A stretch of DNA of 10,918 nucleotides, taken from positions 1-10,918 of the forward strand of contig CAUZJA010000086.1 in the NCBI GenBank assembly GCA_963579925.1, written 5' to 3'. Made by a program: the position numbers and the translations under genes. The stretch's first letter is position 1, and each line of letters opens with the position of its first letter. This DNA comes from UBA1151 sp963579925 (GTDB taxonomy: Bacteria; Chloroflexota; Dehalococcoidia; Lucifugimonadales; Lucifugimonadaceae). This document shows positions 1-5,862 of this stretch, piece by piece. Below the pieces are notes generated by a model. The model worked only from the letters and a program-made list of their open reading frames with translations. It was not told the DNA's origin and made no database searches.

Positions 1-193
1 ACTGGGACAGATGGATCCGACCCGGTTCGCGATGGCCCAACAAGCAGGAGCCACAGCAGCTGGATGAAGCCCGGAAAATAACCCTTCAGGTGGCGCGGAT
101 ACGGGGTCAAGGTCACTTGCGGCCGGTACTAACATAGCGACTGGTACAACTATTTGGGGCAGGTCACTTCCCGGCCTGGGATTCGGGGAGAGA

Positions 194-640
194 GTGCACT
201 CTCAAATCCTGCGGATGGGTGACCCGGTGGGCGGAACTTCCGGCTTGTTCCAAAGTGTGGCGGCCGGTTTGGACGCTGTGAGCCAACAAGACACAGCCAC
301 CGCCCAGGTTGCTTATGACGGGTTGATGTCAGCGAAAGGCACACTGCTCAGAGTTGCTTCGGATCGTCTCCTTGACCAACTCGCCCGACTGCTAGGAGAG
401 ACAGGCACCGCGATTGAGCATTTTGAAGATGCCCTCAAGTTCACAAATGACAATGGGCTGCGCCCCGAGCTAGCCTGGACGTGCTGCGACTACGCAGAGC
501 TCCTCATCGAACGCAACGCCAGCAGCGATGCCGGCAGGGCAACCGAACTCCAGGACGAGGCCATCACCATCGCCACGGACCTAGGCATGAAGCCGCTGCT
601 GGAGCGCGTGCTGGCACAGCGAGAAATATTGAAGGCTTGA
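194..640 (+). CDS. C-terminal TPR fragment of a cyclase/ATPase-type regulator (probably truncated)
   Basis: The 148-residue product resembles the extreme C-terminus of large adenylate-cyclase or LuxR-type ATPases with helical TPR arrays. Recognisable stretches are AIEHFEDALKF, the ELAWTCCDYAELLIER helix pair and the closing LGMKPLLERVLAQREILKA. No catalytic or nucleotide-binding part is present. The first usable start is GTG at 194, without a convincing ribosome binding site. The frame stays open upstream to a TGA at 65-67, and before that stop the same frame reads LGQMDPTRFAMAQQAGATAAG, also plausible for such a protein. The piece is therefore likely the tail of a longer gene broken near 65-190 by a stop or frameshift, rather than a complete small protein. 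Family resemblance is from memory; the function of the intact protein cannot be given. Confidence 0.55.
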   Translation: MHSQILRMGDPVGGTSGLFQSVAAGLDAVSQQDTATAQVAYDGLMSAKGTLLRVASDRLLDQLARLLGETGTAIEHFEDALKFTNDNGLRPELAWTCCDYAELLIERNASSDAGRATELQDEAITIATDLGMKPLLERVLAQREILKA

Positions 641-848
641 TGAGGGGGAAGCCCTCGAAGGATCATACTGCGAGGATCCCTGCCCGTACGATGTCTGCGT
701 CCTCGACCATGGTGAGACCGACTGGCCTCCAATAGTTCGCCACGTGTAACCCGAAGTTCACGCCCATGAAACATCCCGGAAACATTCCAGCCGTAATCTT
801 CCGGAATCACGTTGGGCACGGGTGCCTACACATGACTATTCAGACTAT

Positions 849-864
849 CCCCGCTAACTCGGGG
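849..864 (+). promoter_or_regulatory. Small hairpin in the amt leader
   Basis: CCCCG (849-853) and CGGGG (860-864) form a five-pair stem with loop CTAACT, 22 bases before the amt start. A second dyad, GGCAC-GG-GTGCC, lies at 815-826. Both sit in the 246-base gap where the amt promoter must be, so they could act as a leader hairpin and an operator. No confident -35/-10 pair was recognised. Confidence 0.3.
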
Positions 865-886
865 TAAATCGATTGGGTGGAGGGAT

Positions 887-2101
887 ATGGATACAGGAAA
901 TATTGCCTGGATGTTGACGGCATCCGCGTTGGTGCTGTTTATGGTGCCGGGTCTTGCGTTCTTCTACGCGGGGCTTGTCCGCGGCAAGAACGTTGTCAAC
1001 ACAATAATGCTCAGCTTCATGGCGATGGCCGTTGTAGGTGTTGCATGGATCGTCTGGGGCTATTCGCTCGCGTTCGGTGCGGGCAATGAGTTCATTGGGA
1101 ACTTCGATTACATCGGCTTCAAAGACGTAATGCCCGATGTCGAGTCGGGATCAAACTCGATGATGTTTGCCGTGTTCCAAGGCATGTTTGCAATCATCAC
1201 ACCGGCACTGATCACGGGTGCGGTGGCGGAGCGATTTAAGTTCAAAACGTACCTGGTCTTCCTGTTGATCTGGATGACCGTGGTCTACGCTCCAATCGCC
1301 CACTGGGTGTGGTCTGACAACGGATGGATTCTGGGCATTGGCGCTTCCGACTTTGCCGGTGGAACAGTGGTTCACATCAATGCCGCAGTGGCAGCAGTTG
1401 CCGCCGCGATTCTGGTTGGCAAACGACGCGGAATTCCAAACGGAATTGAAGCTCACAATGTTCCTTATGTAGTACTTGGCGCAGGAATCCTCTGGTTCGG
1501 TTGGTTTGGATTCAACGCAGGTAGCGCACTTTCTGCTAGCGGAGCCGCGGTGAACGCCTTTATGGTCACCAACACCGCCGCAGCAATGGGTGCGCTCACG
1601 TGGGTGCTCCTGAGCTACCTCACCACCGGAAAAGCCAGTGCAGTTGGCGCAGCTTCTGGTGCAGTCGCCGGGCTTGTGGCAATTACGCCGGCAGCCGGTG
1701 ATGTAGGTGCAATGGGTTCACTTGGGATAGGTCTGATAGCTGGTGGTCTGACCTGGTTGACGGTCCGGTATCGACACGTCTTGCGCATTGACGATGCACT
1801 GGATGTGTTCGCGATCCATGGGGTCGGCGGCATAGTTGGGGCACTGTTAACAGCTGTATTCGCGACCGCCGCACTTCAGGGCAACGTTGGCGTCATTGAC
1901 GGTGAGTTCGATCTCCTGTGGGCAAACGTCCGAGCGATTGGCGCAACAATCGGTTACTCATTCGTAGTGACATTCGTGATCCTCAAGGTTCTCGATCTGG
2001 TCCCCGGCCTCGGTCTCAGGGCTGATGAAGCGGACGAGGATACTGGACTCGACATCAGTCAACACGGTGAACGCGGCTATGTTGGCGATGGTGCCGACTA
2101 A
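887..2101 (+). CDS. amt: Ammonium channel/transporter, Amt family
   Basis: This 404-residue inner-membrane protein has the usual Amt length and a run of hydrophobic helices (about eleven expected in the family). It conducts ammonium or ammonia into the cell for assimilation. The family signature is complete at residues 155-180, starting DFAGGTVVHINAA and ending GKR. The pore's twin histidines are H163 (TVVH) and H311 (AIHGVGG). The periplasmic Phe gate is F101 (MFAIITPALITG) and F209 (WFGFNAGS), and D155 matches the essential Asp before the signature. The ATG at 887 follows GGAGGG at 879-884 with unusually short spacing, but the N-terminus MDTGNIAWMLTASALVLFMVPG fits the family. It is 74 bases upstream of a PII gene, the classic amtB-glnK arrangement in which PII plugs the channel when nitrogen is plentiful. 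All key residues look intact. Confidence 0.96.
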   Translation: MDTGNIAWMLTASALVLFMVPGLAFFYAGLVRGKNVVNTIMLSFMAMAVVGVAWIVWGYSLAFGAGNEFIGNFDYIGFKDVMPDVESGSNSMMFAVFQGMFAIITPALITGAVAERFKFKTYLVFLLIWMTVVYAPIAHWVWSDNGWILGIGASDFAGGTVVHINAAVAAVAAAILVGKRRGIPNGIEAHNVPYVVLGAGILWFGWFGFNAGSALSASGAAVNAFMVTNTAAAMGALTWVLLSYLTTGKASAVGAASGAVAGLVAITPAAGDVGAMGSLGIGLIAGGLTWLTVRYRHVLRIDDALDVFAIHGVGGIVGALLTAVFATAALQGNVGVIDGEFDLLWANVRAIGATIGYSFVVTFVILKVLDLVPGLGLRADEADEDTGLDISQHGERGYVGDGAD

Positions 2102-2130
2102 CCCTTAGCCACAAATTCGCAGATAATGAT

Positions 2131-2161
2131 CCCGATGAGGAGTCGTCAGGCTCCCATCGGG
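2131..2161 (+). promoter_or_regulatory. amt-glnK intergenic hairpin overlapping the glnK ribosome binding site
   Basis: CCCGATG (2131-2137) pairs perfectly with CATCGGG (2155-2161), and inside it GGAG (2139-2142) pairs with CTCC (2151-2154). Only an A bulge and an eight-base loop remain unpaired. The 3' arm ends within the purine-rich Shine-Dalgarno stretch GGGAGGAG (2159-2166) that serves the ATG at 2176. The hairpin could tune PII translation relative to Amt, or attenuate the transcript between the two genes. There is no U-tract, so it is not a standard terminator. Confidence 0.6.
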
Positions 2162-2175
2162 AGGAGAAGAACCAA

Positions 2176-2529
2176 ATGATCAAGATAGAAGCCATAGTGA
2201 GGCCAGAGCGGGTAAACCTGGTTCTAACCGCACTGGAAGAAGCAGGCTGCACCGGCTACCACCTGTTCAATATCACAGGTGCAGGTCAGCAGCGTGGGGT
2301 TGAGGTCTTCACCGGCAGAGGCGCGGGCACAGTAGTCCGCACAGCTCTGCCAAAGACCATGATCACCACGGTTGTTGCAGATGGGATGAAGGATGCCGTA
2401 GTTGAAGCGATCCTCAGCGTTGCTCGAACGAGCGAAGAGGGAGCAATTGGCGACGGTAAGATTTTCATCTCTACAATCGACGACGTAATCCGGGTCCGAA
2501 CGGGCGAAAGTGGAGACGTAGCGCTCTAG
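2176..2529 (+). CDS. glnK: PII nitrogen-signalling protein, GlnK-like, with atypical T- and B-loops
   Basis: PII proteins are cytoplasmic trimers that sense ATP/ADP and 2-oxoglutarate and block Amt channels. This 117-residue product has the PII core: MIKIEAIVRP at the start, conserved Q39 and G41, LPK at 58-60, the GDGKIF segment at 92-97 with K95, and IRVRTGE near the end. Compared with E. coli GlnB it is about two residues longer in the T-loop and three longer before GDGK (TSEEGAIGDG). The usual YRGAEY motif with uridylylated or adenylylated Tyr51 is absent; the region reads FTGRGAGTVVRTALPK, with R48 a possible counterpart of the channel-plugging Arg47. Modification at Tyr51 is thus not possible in this protein. 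The start is supported by GAGGAG nine bases upstream. Position behind amt supports an Amt-regulating GlnK role. Confidence 0.93.
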   Translation: MIKIEAIVRPERVNLVLTALEEAGCTGYHLFNITGAGQQRGVEVFTGRGAGTVVRTALPKTMITTVVADGMKDAVVEAILSVARTSEEGAIGDGKIFISTIDDVIRVRTGESGDVAL

Positions 2530-2557
2530 TAGTTACCCGATTTTGTATTCGTGGAAA

Positions 2558-2590
2558 GTGCGCCGGGGGCGGCATTGACCCCCGGCGTAC
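2558..2590 (+). terminator. Strong GC hairpin after glnK, without a U-tract
   Basis: GTGCGCCGGGGG (2558-2569) pairs with CCCCCGGCGTAC (2579-2590) over twelve positions, one of them a G-U wobble, around a nine-base loop. It lies 29 bases after the PII stop codon and probably ends or protects the amt-glnK transcript. The following bases (TCGCGTTCATCTT) are not a clean U-run, so it may be a weak terminator or an mRNA-stabilising structure. Confidence 0.5.
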
Positions 2591-2748
2591 TCGCGTTCAT
2601 CTTGTATGGGCGTTTGGTGCTGGGATAAGATTCAACCAGATGTTGTGCTTGAGTTCATCTGCATTGCGCTTACGTACTGTGGGCATTTCCGCCCGCAGTT
2701 TCTTTTGAGCGTTAGTGTTGAAGGGTAAGGGCCGAATCATCGCGTCGA

Positions 2749-2825
2749 AGGAGCGTAGCTCAGTTGGCTAGAGCACCGGTCTCCAAAACCGGCGGTCGGG
2801 GGTTCGAGTCCCTCCGCTCCTGCCA
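2749..2825 (+). tRNA. trnW: tRNA-Trp (CCA anticodon)
   Basis: Acceptor arms AGGAGCG (2749-2755) and CGCTCCT (2815-2821) pair fully, the discriminator is G2822 and CCA is encoded at 2823-2825. The anticodon stem CCGGT/ACCGG frames the loop CTCCAAA, giving anticodon CCA for Trp. The T-arm carries GGTTCGAGTCC. It is first of a three-tRNA cluster with short spacers, probably one transcript. Confidence 0.97.
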
Positions 2826-2875
2826 GGACCTCTCTGGAGTTTAGGGGAGACTACGGCGCAGAAACATCTATACCT

Positions 2876-2962
2876 GCCGAGGTGTTGGAATTGGTAGACA
2901 AGCAGCGTTGAGGGCGCTGTGCTCGTAAGGGCGTGTGAGTTCGAGCCTCACCCTCGGCACCA
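2876..2962 (+). tRNA. trnL: tRNA-Leu (GAG anticodon)
   Basis: Acceptor arms GCCGAGG (2876-2882) and CCTCGGC (2952-2958) pair fully, the discriminator is A2959 and CCA is encoded at 2960-2962. The anticodon stem CAGCG/CGCTG encloses TTGAGGG, giving anticodon GAG (reads CUC/CUU). The 87-base length and long variable arm are the class II form expected for Leu. Confidence 0.97.
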
Positions 2963-2968
2963 TTTATC

Positions 2969-3000
2969 GATCGCGCTCCCGTTTTAATGTGGGGGCGATC
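2969..3000 (+). other. Spacer hairpin between tRNA-Leu and tRNA-Cys
   Basis: GATCGC (2969-2974) pairs with GCGATC (2995-3000), and CCC (2978-2980) with GGG (2991-2993) across a small internal loop, capping with GTTTTAATGT. It fills most of the 46-base spacer and may be a processing structure in the tRNA transcript. No U-tract follows. Confidence 0.4.
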
Positions 3001-3008
3001 AATGACTG

Positions 3009-3085
3009 GGCGACGTAGCCAAGTGGCCTAAGGCAGAGGTTTGCAAAACCTCCATTCGGCGGTTCGAATCCGCCCGTCGCCTCCA
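3009..3085 (+). tRNA. trnC: tRNA-Cys (GCA anticodon)
   Basis: Acceptor arms GGCGACG (3009-3015) and CGTCGCC (3075-3081) pair fully. Discriminator U at 3082 is the known cysteine identity base, and CCA is encoded at 3083-3085. The anticodon stem GAGGT/ACCTC encloses TTGCAAA, giving anticodon GCA. It is last in the cluster, with a terminator 24 bases downstream. Confidence 0.97.
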
Positions 3086-3109
3086 TATACTTGATTCGTA
3101 TTGAAGAAA

Positions 3110-3132
3110 GACCCCGCAAACGGGGTCTTTTT
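3110..3132 (+). terminator. Rho-independent terminator of the tRNA cluster
   Basis: GACCCCG (3110-3116), loop CAAA and CGGGGTC (3121-3127) form a perfect seven-pair GC-rich stem followed by TTTTT (3128-3132). Upstream A residues extend the stem with the U-run. This is a textbook intrinsic terminator closing the Trp-Leu-Cys tRNA transcript. Confidence 0.92.
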
Positions 3133-3150
3133 CATAGGTTAAATATCCGA

Positions 3151-3173
3151 TTGACCACTTGTTTGACCACTTG
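3151..3173. repeat. Tandem 11-bp direct repeat
   Basis: TTGACCACTTG occurs at 3151-3161 and again at 3163-3173, a 12-base period, about one helical turn. It lies 19 bases past the terminator in a 219-base stretch (3133-3351) where I found no convincing gene. It could be a protein binding site or a remnant of integration next to the tRNA; no integrase is visible nearby. Confidence 0.5.
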
Positions 3174-3351
3174 GAGATGTGAAATGCCCGCTTATCGAGC
3201 CAGTCTGGTGGTTAGGCTTGCAGGTGCAACATACCGGTGGTCTCCCCGCCGATACACGCACCGAGACTACTCATTCAAAGAGTGCATAAGCGGCGCTGAA
3301 AAGCTGCAACCACTATATTGGCCACAACGATGCTTCATGTGCTCTCACACA

Positions 3352-3636
3352 TCATTGAATATTGGCGGTCCAACTCCCGTCAGCATCGACCGCCAAAGCA
3401 TAGACACCGGGCGGTATATCAAATACTGATGTACTCACGTTGACCGGCACCGTATCCGAGAACGCGCCAATTTCATTTGCAACCAACTTCCACTCCACAC
3501 CGTCTTCGGAGATGAGTTCTACGATGAAGTTGCTGCTCCCTGTGTGAGTCAGAGTTACATTTCGCGTGCCACTGGTCAGCGTGAACGGCCCTACAACGTC
3601 CGGTCCGCTGCTCCGGCCTTGAAGACCTGATACCAA
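3352..3636 (-). CDS. Orphan C-terminal beta-domain fragment, secreted-protein type
   Basis: The reading frame of up to 94 residues starts at a TTG and has an in-frame stop just upstream (TGA at 3642-3640). Residues 15 to the end look like a beta-sandwich domain found at the C-termini of bacterial lipoproteins: GPFTLTSGTRNVTLTHTGSS, NFIVELISEDG, LVANEIGAFSDT, GVYALAVDADGSWTANIQ. There is no signal peptide and no clear ribosome binding site, so the domain appears cut from its N-terminal export signal. A 9-bp inverted repeat (3628-3636 with 3668-3676) lies exactly at the break. It may be a pseudogene remnant, or a small protein started at the TTG. The function is unknown. Confidence 0.45.
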   Translation of the reverse strand: MVSGLQGRSSGPDVVGPFTLTSGTRNVTLTHTGSSNFIVELISEDGVEWKLVANEIGAFSDTVPVNVSTSVFDIPPGVYALAVDADGSWTANIQ

Positions 3637-3676
3637 AACTCAAGAGTGTCGCTGGTGCATCGCTAGCTTGGTATCA
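3628..3676. repeat. 9-bp inverted repeat at the 5' edge of the beta-domain fragment
   Basis: TGATACCAA (3628-3636) and TTGGTATCA (3668-3676) are perfect reverse complements separated by 31 bases. The left arm coincides with the point where the beta-domain frame begins. It might be a hairpin, a recombination scar or an operator. The rest of the gap 3637-3850 shows no gene. Confidence 0.4.
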
Positions 3677-3850
3677 AGTCGTCAACATAGGCGATAACGC
3701 TACGTGTGACAGAATAATCAAGAAGTTGAACGTACCAGGAAATTACAAGGATTAGGGCTGCAATTCGATTAGTTCTCGCTGGTGAATAGTGCCGAATTGA
3801 GATTGGCACCGCAGCCGACATAGCCGCCCCTCTGTCAATCAGCGATTAGG

Positions 3851-4201
3851 TCACAGTATCTTCCGTCCAAAGGAAACAGTGTCACCTTCATCTTGCTTGA
3901 TGTTCCACGTTTGAGATGAGCCGAAAATTCCGGTCTGTTTCATTGAAATGGTCTTGCCATCGTCTGCAACTTCAACGATCCGTCGCTCTTCTTTCCTCGC
4001 AATCACCATGATTATCCAGATGATGACCCATAGGCCAGCCGAAATGATGCTCAGAAGCAGGTGCCAAAGATGTGACACTTTCTTTTTTCGGCCCATCACA
4101 ATTGAGTTGTCCATCCGGCTGATTACGGTCCATGCATCGCCAGATTGGGCTAGCTGTTGGTGAACGAACAGGTCCAATATCTCTGATTCGGATAACGGCA
4201 T
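3851..4201 (-). CDS. Small membrane protein of unknown function
   Basis: The 116-residue product starts MPLSESEILDLF. This ATG is chosen over one 25 codons upstream because GGAGG precedes it by seven bases. Residues 1-35 form a polar N-terminal segment, a basic patch GRKKK follows at 37-41, and 44-68 is one long hydrophobic stretch (HLLLSIISAGLWVIIWIIMVI) that could be one long helix or a tight hairpin. The last 45 residues are polar with beta-strand character (ISMKQTGIFGSSQTWNIK). The GLWxIxWI pattern recalls small actinobacterial and phage-type membrane proteins, but I cannot name the family. It is third in a minus-strand cluster behind the DUF4389 gene, 91 bases downstream, so co-transcription is plausible. 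Confidence 0.75.
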   Translation of the reverse strand: MPLSESEILDLFVHQQLAQSGDAWTVISRMDNSIVMGRKKKVSHLWHLLLSIISAGLWVIIWIIMVIARKEERRIVEVADDGKTISMKQTGIFGSSQTWNIKQDEGDTVSFGRKIL

Positions 4202-4291
4202 GATTTGCCTCCACATTGAATTGCCATGATGACAGTCCGTCGTACAGATGGACACATCCAGCGATTCGACACCCATTTTGCTTCGTGTGAG

Positions 4292-4597
4292 CTATTTCAT
4301 TCCAAACGGAGGGTACTGATCGGTCCAGCCATTTAACCAAGCGGTGACTCTTAGGCTCCACCGTTGCACACCTACACCAAAGTCAAATAATCCCCTTGGG
4401 TACTTTCCTGTGAACAGAATCACCCATTGAGCGATGTAGTTGGTGACGAACACAGCAATCCACAAAGCATAAAGAATGATCCCGTGCGGAATGATCAGCA
4501 GTAACTTGAACCAGAAGAATATTGCTAGCAATGCCAGCAGTCTTGAACTGCTCTCTGGGTATCGAACGTCGAAAGAAACAGCTTGTTGATCGTCCAC
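4292..4597 (-). CDS. DUF4389 family membrane protein
   Basis: The 101-residue product matches the DUF4389 pattern: a YPE motif near the start, two hydrophobic helices with IPH between or within them (LLLIIPHGIILYALWIAVFV), then the hallmark WVILFTGKYPRGLFDFGVGVQRW and a closing DQYPPF. The start is the GTG at 4597-4595, because AGGAGG (complement of 4604-4609) sits six bases upstream. A longer reading from TTG at 4651 lacks that support and would overlap the lipoprotein gene. Family members are integral membrane proteins with no established activity. Single-unit length is normal; many relatives carry the domain twice. It lies between a small lipoprotein gene and another small membrane protein. 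Confidence 0.85.
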   Translation of the reverse strand: MDDQQAVSFDVRYPESSSRLLALLAIFFWFKLLLIIPHGIILYALWIAVFVTNYIAQWVILFTGKYPRGLFDFGVGVQRWSLRVTAWLNGWTDQYPPFGMK

Positions 4598-4647
4598 AGT
4601 TGCCCTCCTGTCAATAAGCCACAGATATCTTCTGTCTGTCGCAACTA

Positions 4648-4872
4648 TCAAGTGATATAGAGACGATATCCGTAAACATGACGGAGTTTACCATGGGGAT
4701 GGGATAGCAACGATTGAGGCAATAGCACCGCCGAACCTTCGGTGAACGAACCGTCGGTAACCACGCCACCGCTGACCACCTCGGGCGACGACGGCCCGGA
4801 AGTCTCCGAACTGGAAATACAGGCCGTTAGTCCAAACGCCGCAACCACAATCAGCAATTTCAGATACGTCAA
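4648..4872 (-). CDS. Small putative lipoprotein
   Basis: The 74-residue product has a clean lipoprotein signal: MTYLKLLIVVAAFGLTAC, with lipobox L15-T16-A17-C18, then a Ser/Gly/Pro-rich linker (SSSETSGPSSPEVVSGG). The TTG start at 4872 is supported by GGAG six bases upstream. After about residue 50 the sequence loses secreted-protein character (LLSHPHGKLRHVYGYRLYIT), so the mature domain may be lost by frameshift or deletion. A beta-domain fragment of the kind that usually follows such a leader lies at 3352-3636, on the same strand and without an export signal. The DUF4389 gene begins 50 bases downstream. It may be an intact tiny lipoprotein or a truncated one. Confidence 0.6.
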   Translation of the reverse strand: MTYLKLLIVVAAFGLTACISSSETSGPSSPEVVSGGVVTDGSFTEGSAVLLPQSLLSHPHGKLRHVYGYRLYIT

Positions 4873-4955
4873 AGTCCACTCCGCTCAAATAGAGATAGAT
4901 CGCTACACGCACTATAGACGCCGAAAGTCCTGAAGAAGTTCCCGAGCGGGGCCAA

Positions 4956-5750
4956 CTACTCGAACAGAACTGACGCCTGTCCGAGGTGTTCAACGTCGAT
5001 CTCTACGCTGTCACCCTTGTTCACCCAGACGGTCTGGACAAGGCTGCCAAGTAGCACGAACTCGCCAGCACGCAGTCGACTGCGTCGACCATTCAGCGAG
5101 TTCGCGATCCACGCAAGCGCTTCGAGGGGGTGTCCCAGAATATCGCCACCCAGGCCACTTCCGACGCTTATCCCATTGATCGCCATGCCGCCGCTGATCG
5201 CGCCAAGGTCCAGCGATTGCCAATCAGAGTTGGGTCTGCCCAGCACCGCGCCTGCTCCGAAGAAATCATCAGCGATTAGGGTCGCAGTACTCACGCCCGG
5301 ATAGTCCAGCCAACGGTCGTCAACAATCTCAATCGCGCACATCACAGATTCAACAGCGCCAGCAACCGACTCGCGGGTGTGCGGCTCAGCGCGCTTTGGA
5401 AGATCTCGAGACAGCCGCACCGCAAGCTCGCACTCCACGCCTACATGCAGATAGCTGGAGAAATCGACTGTCCCAGCCAGGTCGATCACAGTTGGCTCAA
5501 ACACCGCTCCGGCGCACGGGTTCGGGATGCCCAGGAACTCCTGCATCACCGGCGTAGTGCAGCCAATCTTGTGGCCCACAGCCTCGCCATGCCCAGCCTG
5601 GCTCAGTGTGCGATGCAACCGCCGCTGCACCTGATACGCGTCCGTCTCATCCTCTGGCCGAATCGATTCAGCAAGCTCATCCAGTCGTCTATGTGAAGTG
5701 CGGGCGCGACTGAGATAGGTTGCCGCCATCTTTACAGAATCTGAATCCAT
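4956..5750 (-). CDS. 2-keto-4-pentenoate hydratase-like protein (FAH superfamily)
   Basis: The 264-residue product has the length and motifs of the MhpD/HpcG/DmpE hydratase group, which add water to 2-hydroxypentadienoates in meta-cleavage pathways. Motifs in order are AYQVQRRL (38-45), GHKIGCTTPVMQ (59-70, with K61 a likely catalytic Lys), VGVECELAVRL (103-113, E106 and E108 as metal ligands) and AIEIVDDRW (139-147, E141 and D144). A glycine-rich GSGLGGDILGHPLEALAWIAN segment follows at 197-217 and is typical of the fold. The ATG at 5750 is used; an alternative Met8 has no better ribosome binding site. No other aromatic-degradation gene is visible, so the substrate could be a different 2-keto acid, and decarboxylase relatives share these motifs. 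It diverges from the sialidase-like gene across 112 bases. Confidence 0.85.
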   Translation of the reverse strand: MDSDSVKMAATYLSRARTSHRRLDELAESIRPEDETDAYQVQRRLHRTLSQAGHGEAVGHKIGCTTPVMQEFLGIPNPCAGAVFEPTVIDLAGTVDFSSYLHVGVECELAVRLSRDLPKRAEPHTRESVAGAVESVMCAIEIVDDRWLDYPGVSTATLIADDFFGAGAVLGRPNSDWQSLDLGAISGGMAINGISVGSGLGGDILGHPLEALAWIANSLNGRRSRLRAGEFVLLGSLVQTVWVNKGDSVEIDVEHLGQASVLFE

Positions 5751-5862
5751 TGCCAGCGATGCTATGCGTTACCCCACCCACAAACAATGAGGACGCCGTG
5801 GAGAGCGTAGGCTAATCGCATTTCAAGTCGGTGCCGATGCTCGCAATTTGAGTGGAGATTGA

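Noticed and set aside
812..826. Sigma-54 type promoter (TGGGCACG...) ahead of amt
   Set aside because: The -12 element lacks the required TTGC core and the site is better explained as a GGCAC/GTGCC dyad.
2749..3132. Prophage or island attachment site at the tRNA cluster
   Set aside because: No second copy of a tRNA 3' end and no integrase gene is present in the window.
3184..3429. Plus-strand frame of 81 codons starting MPAYRAS with GGAG upstream
   Set aside because: The composition is unlike a protein and it overlaps the better-supported minus-strand beta-domain. The ribosome binding site alone is not enough.
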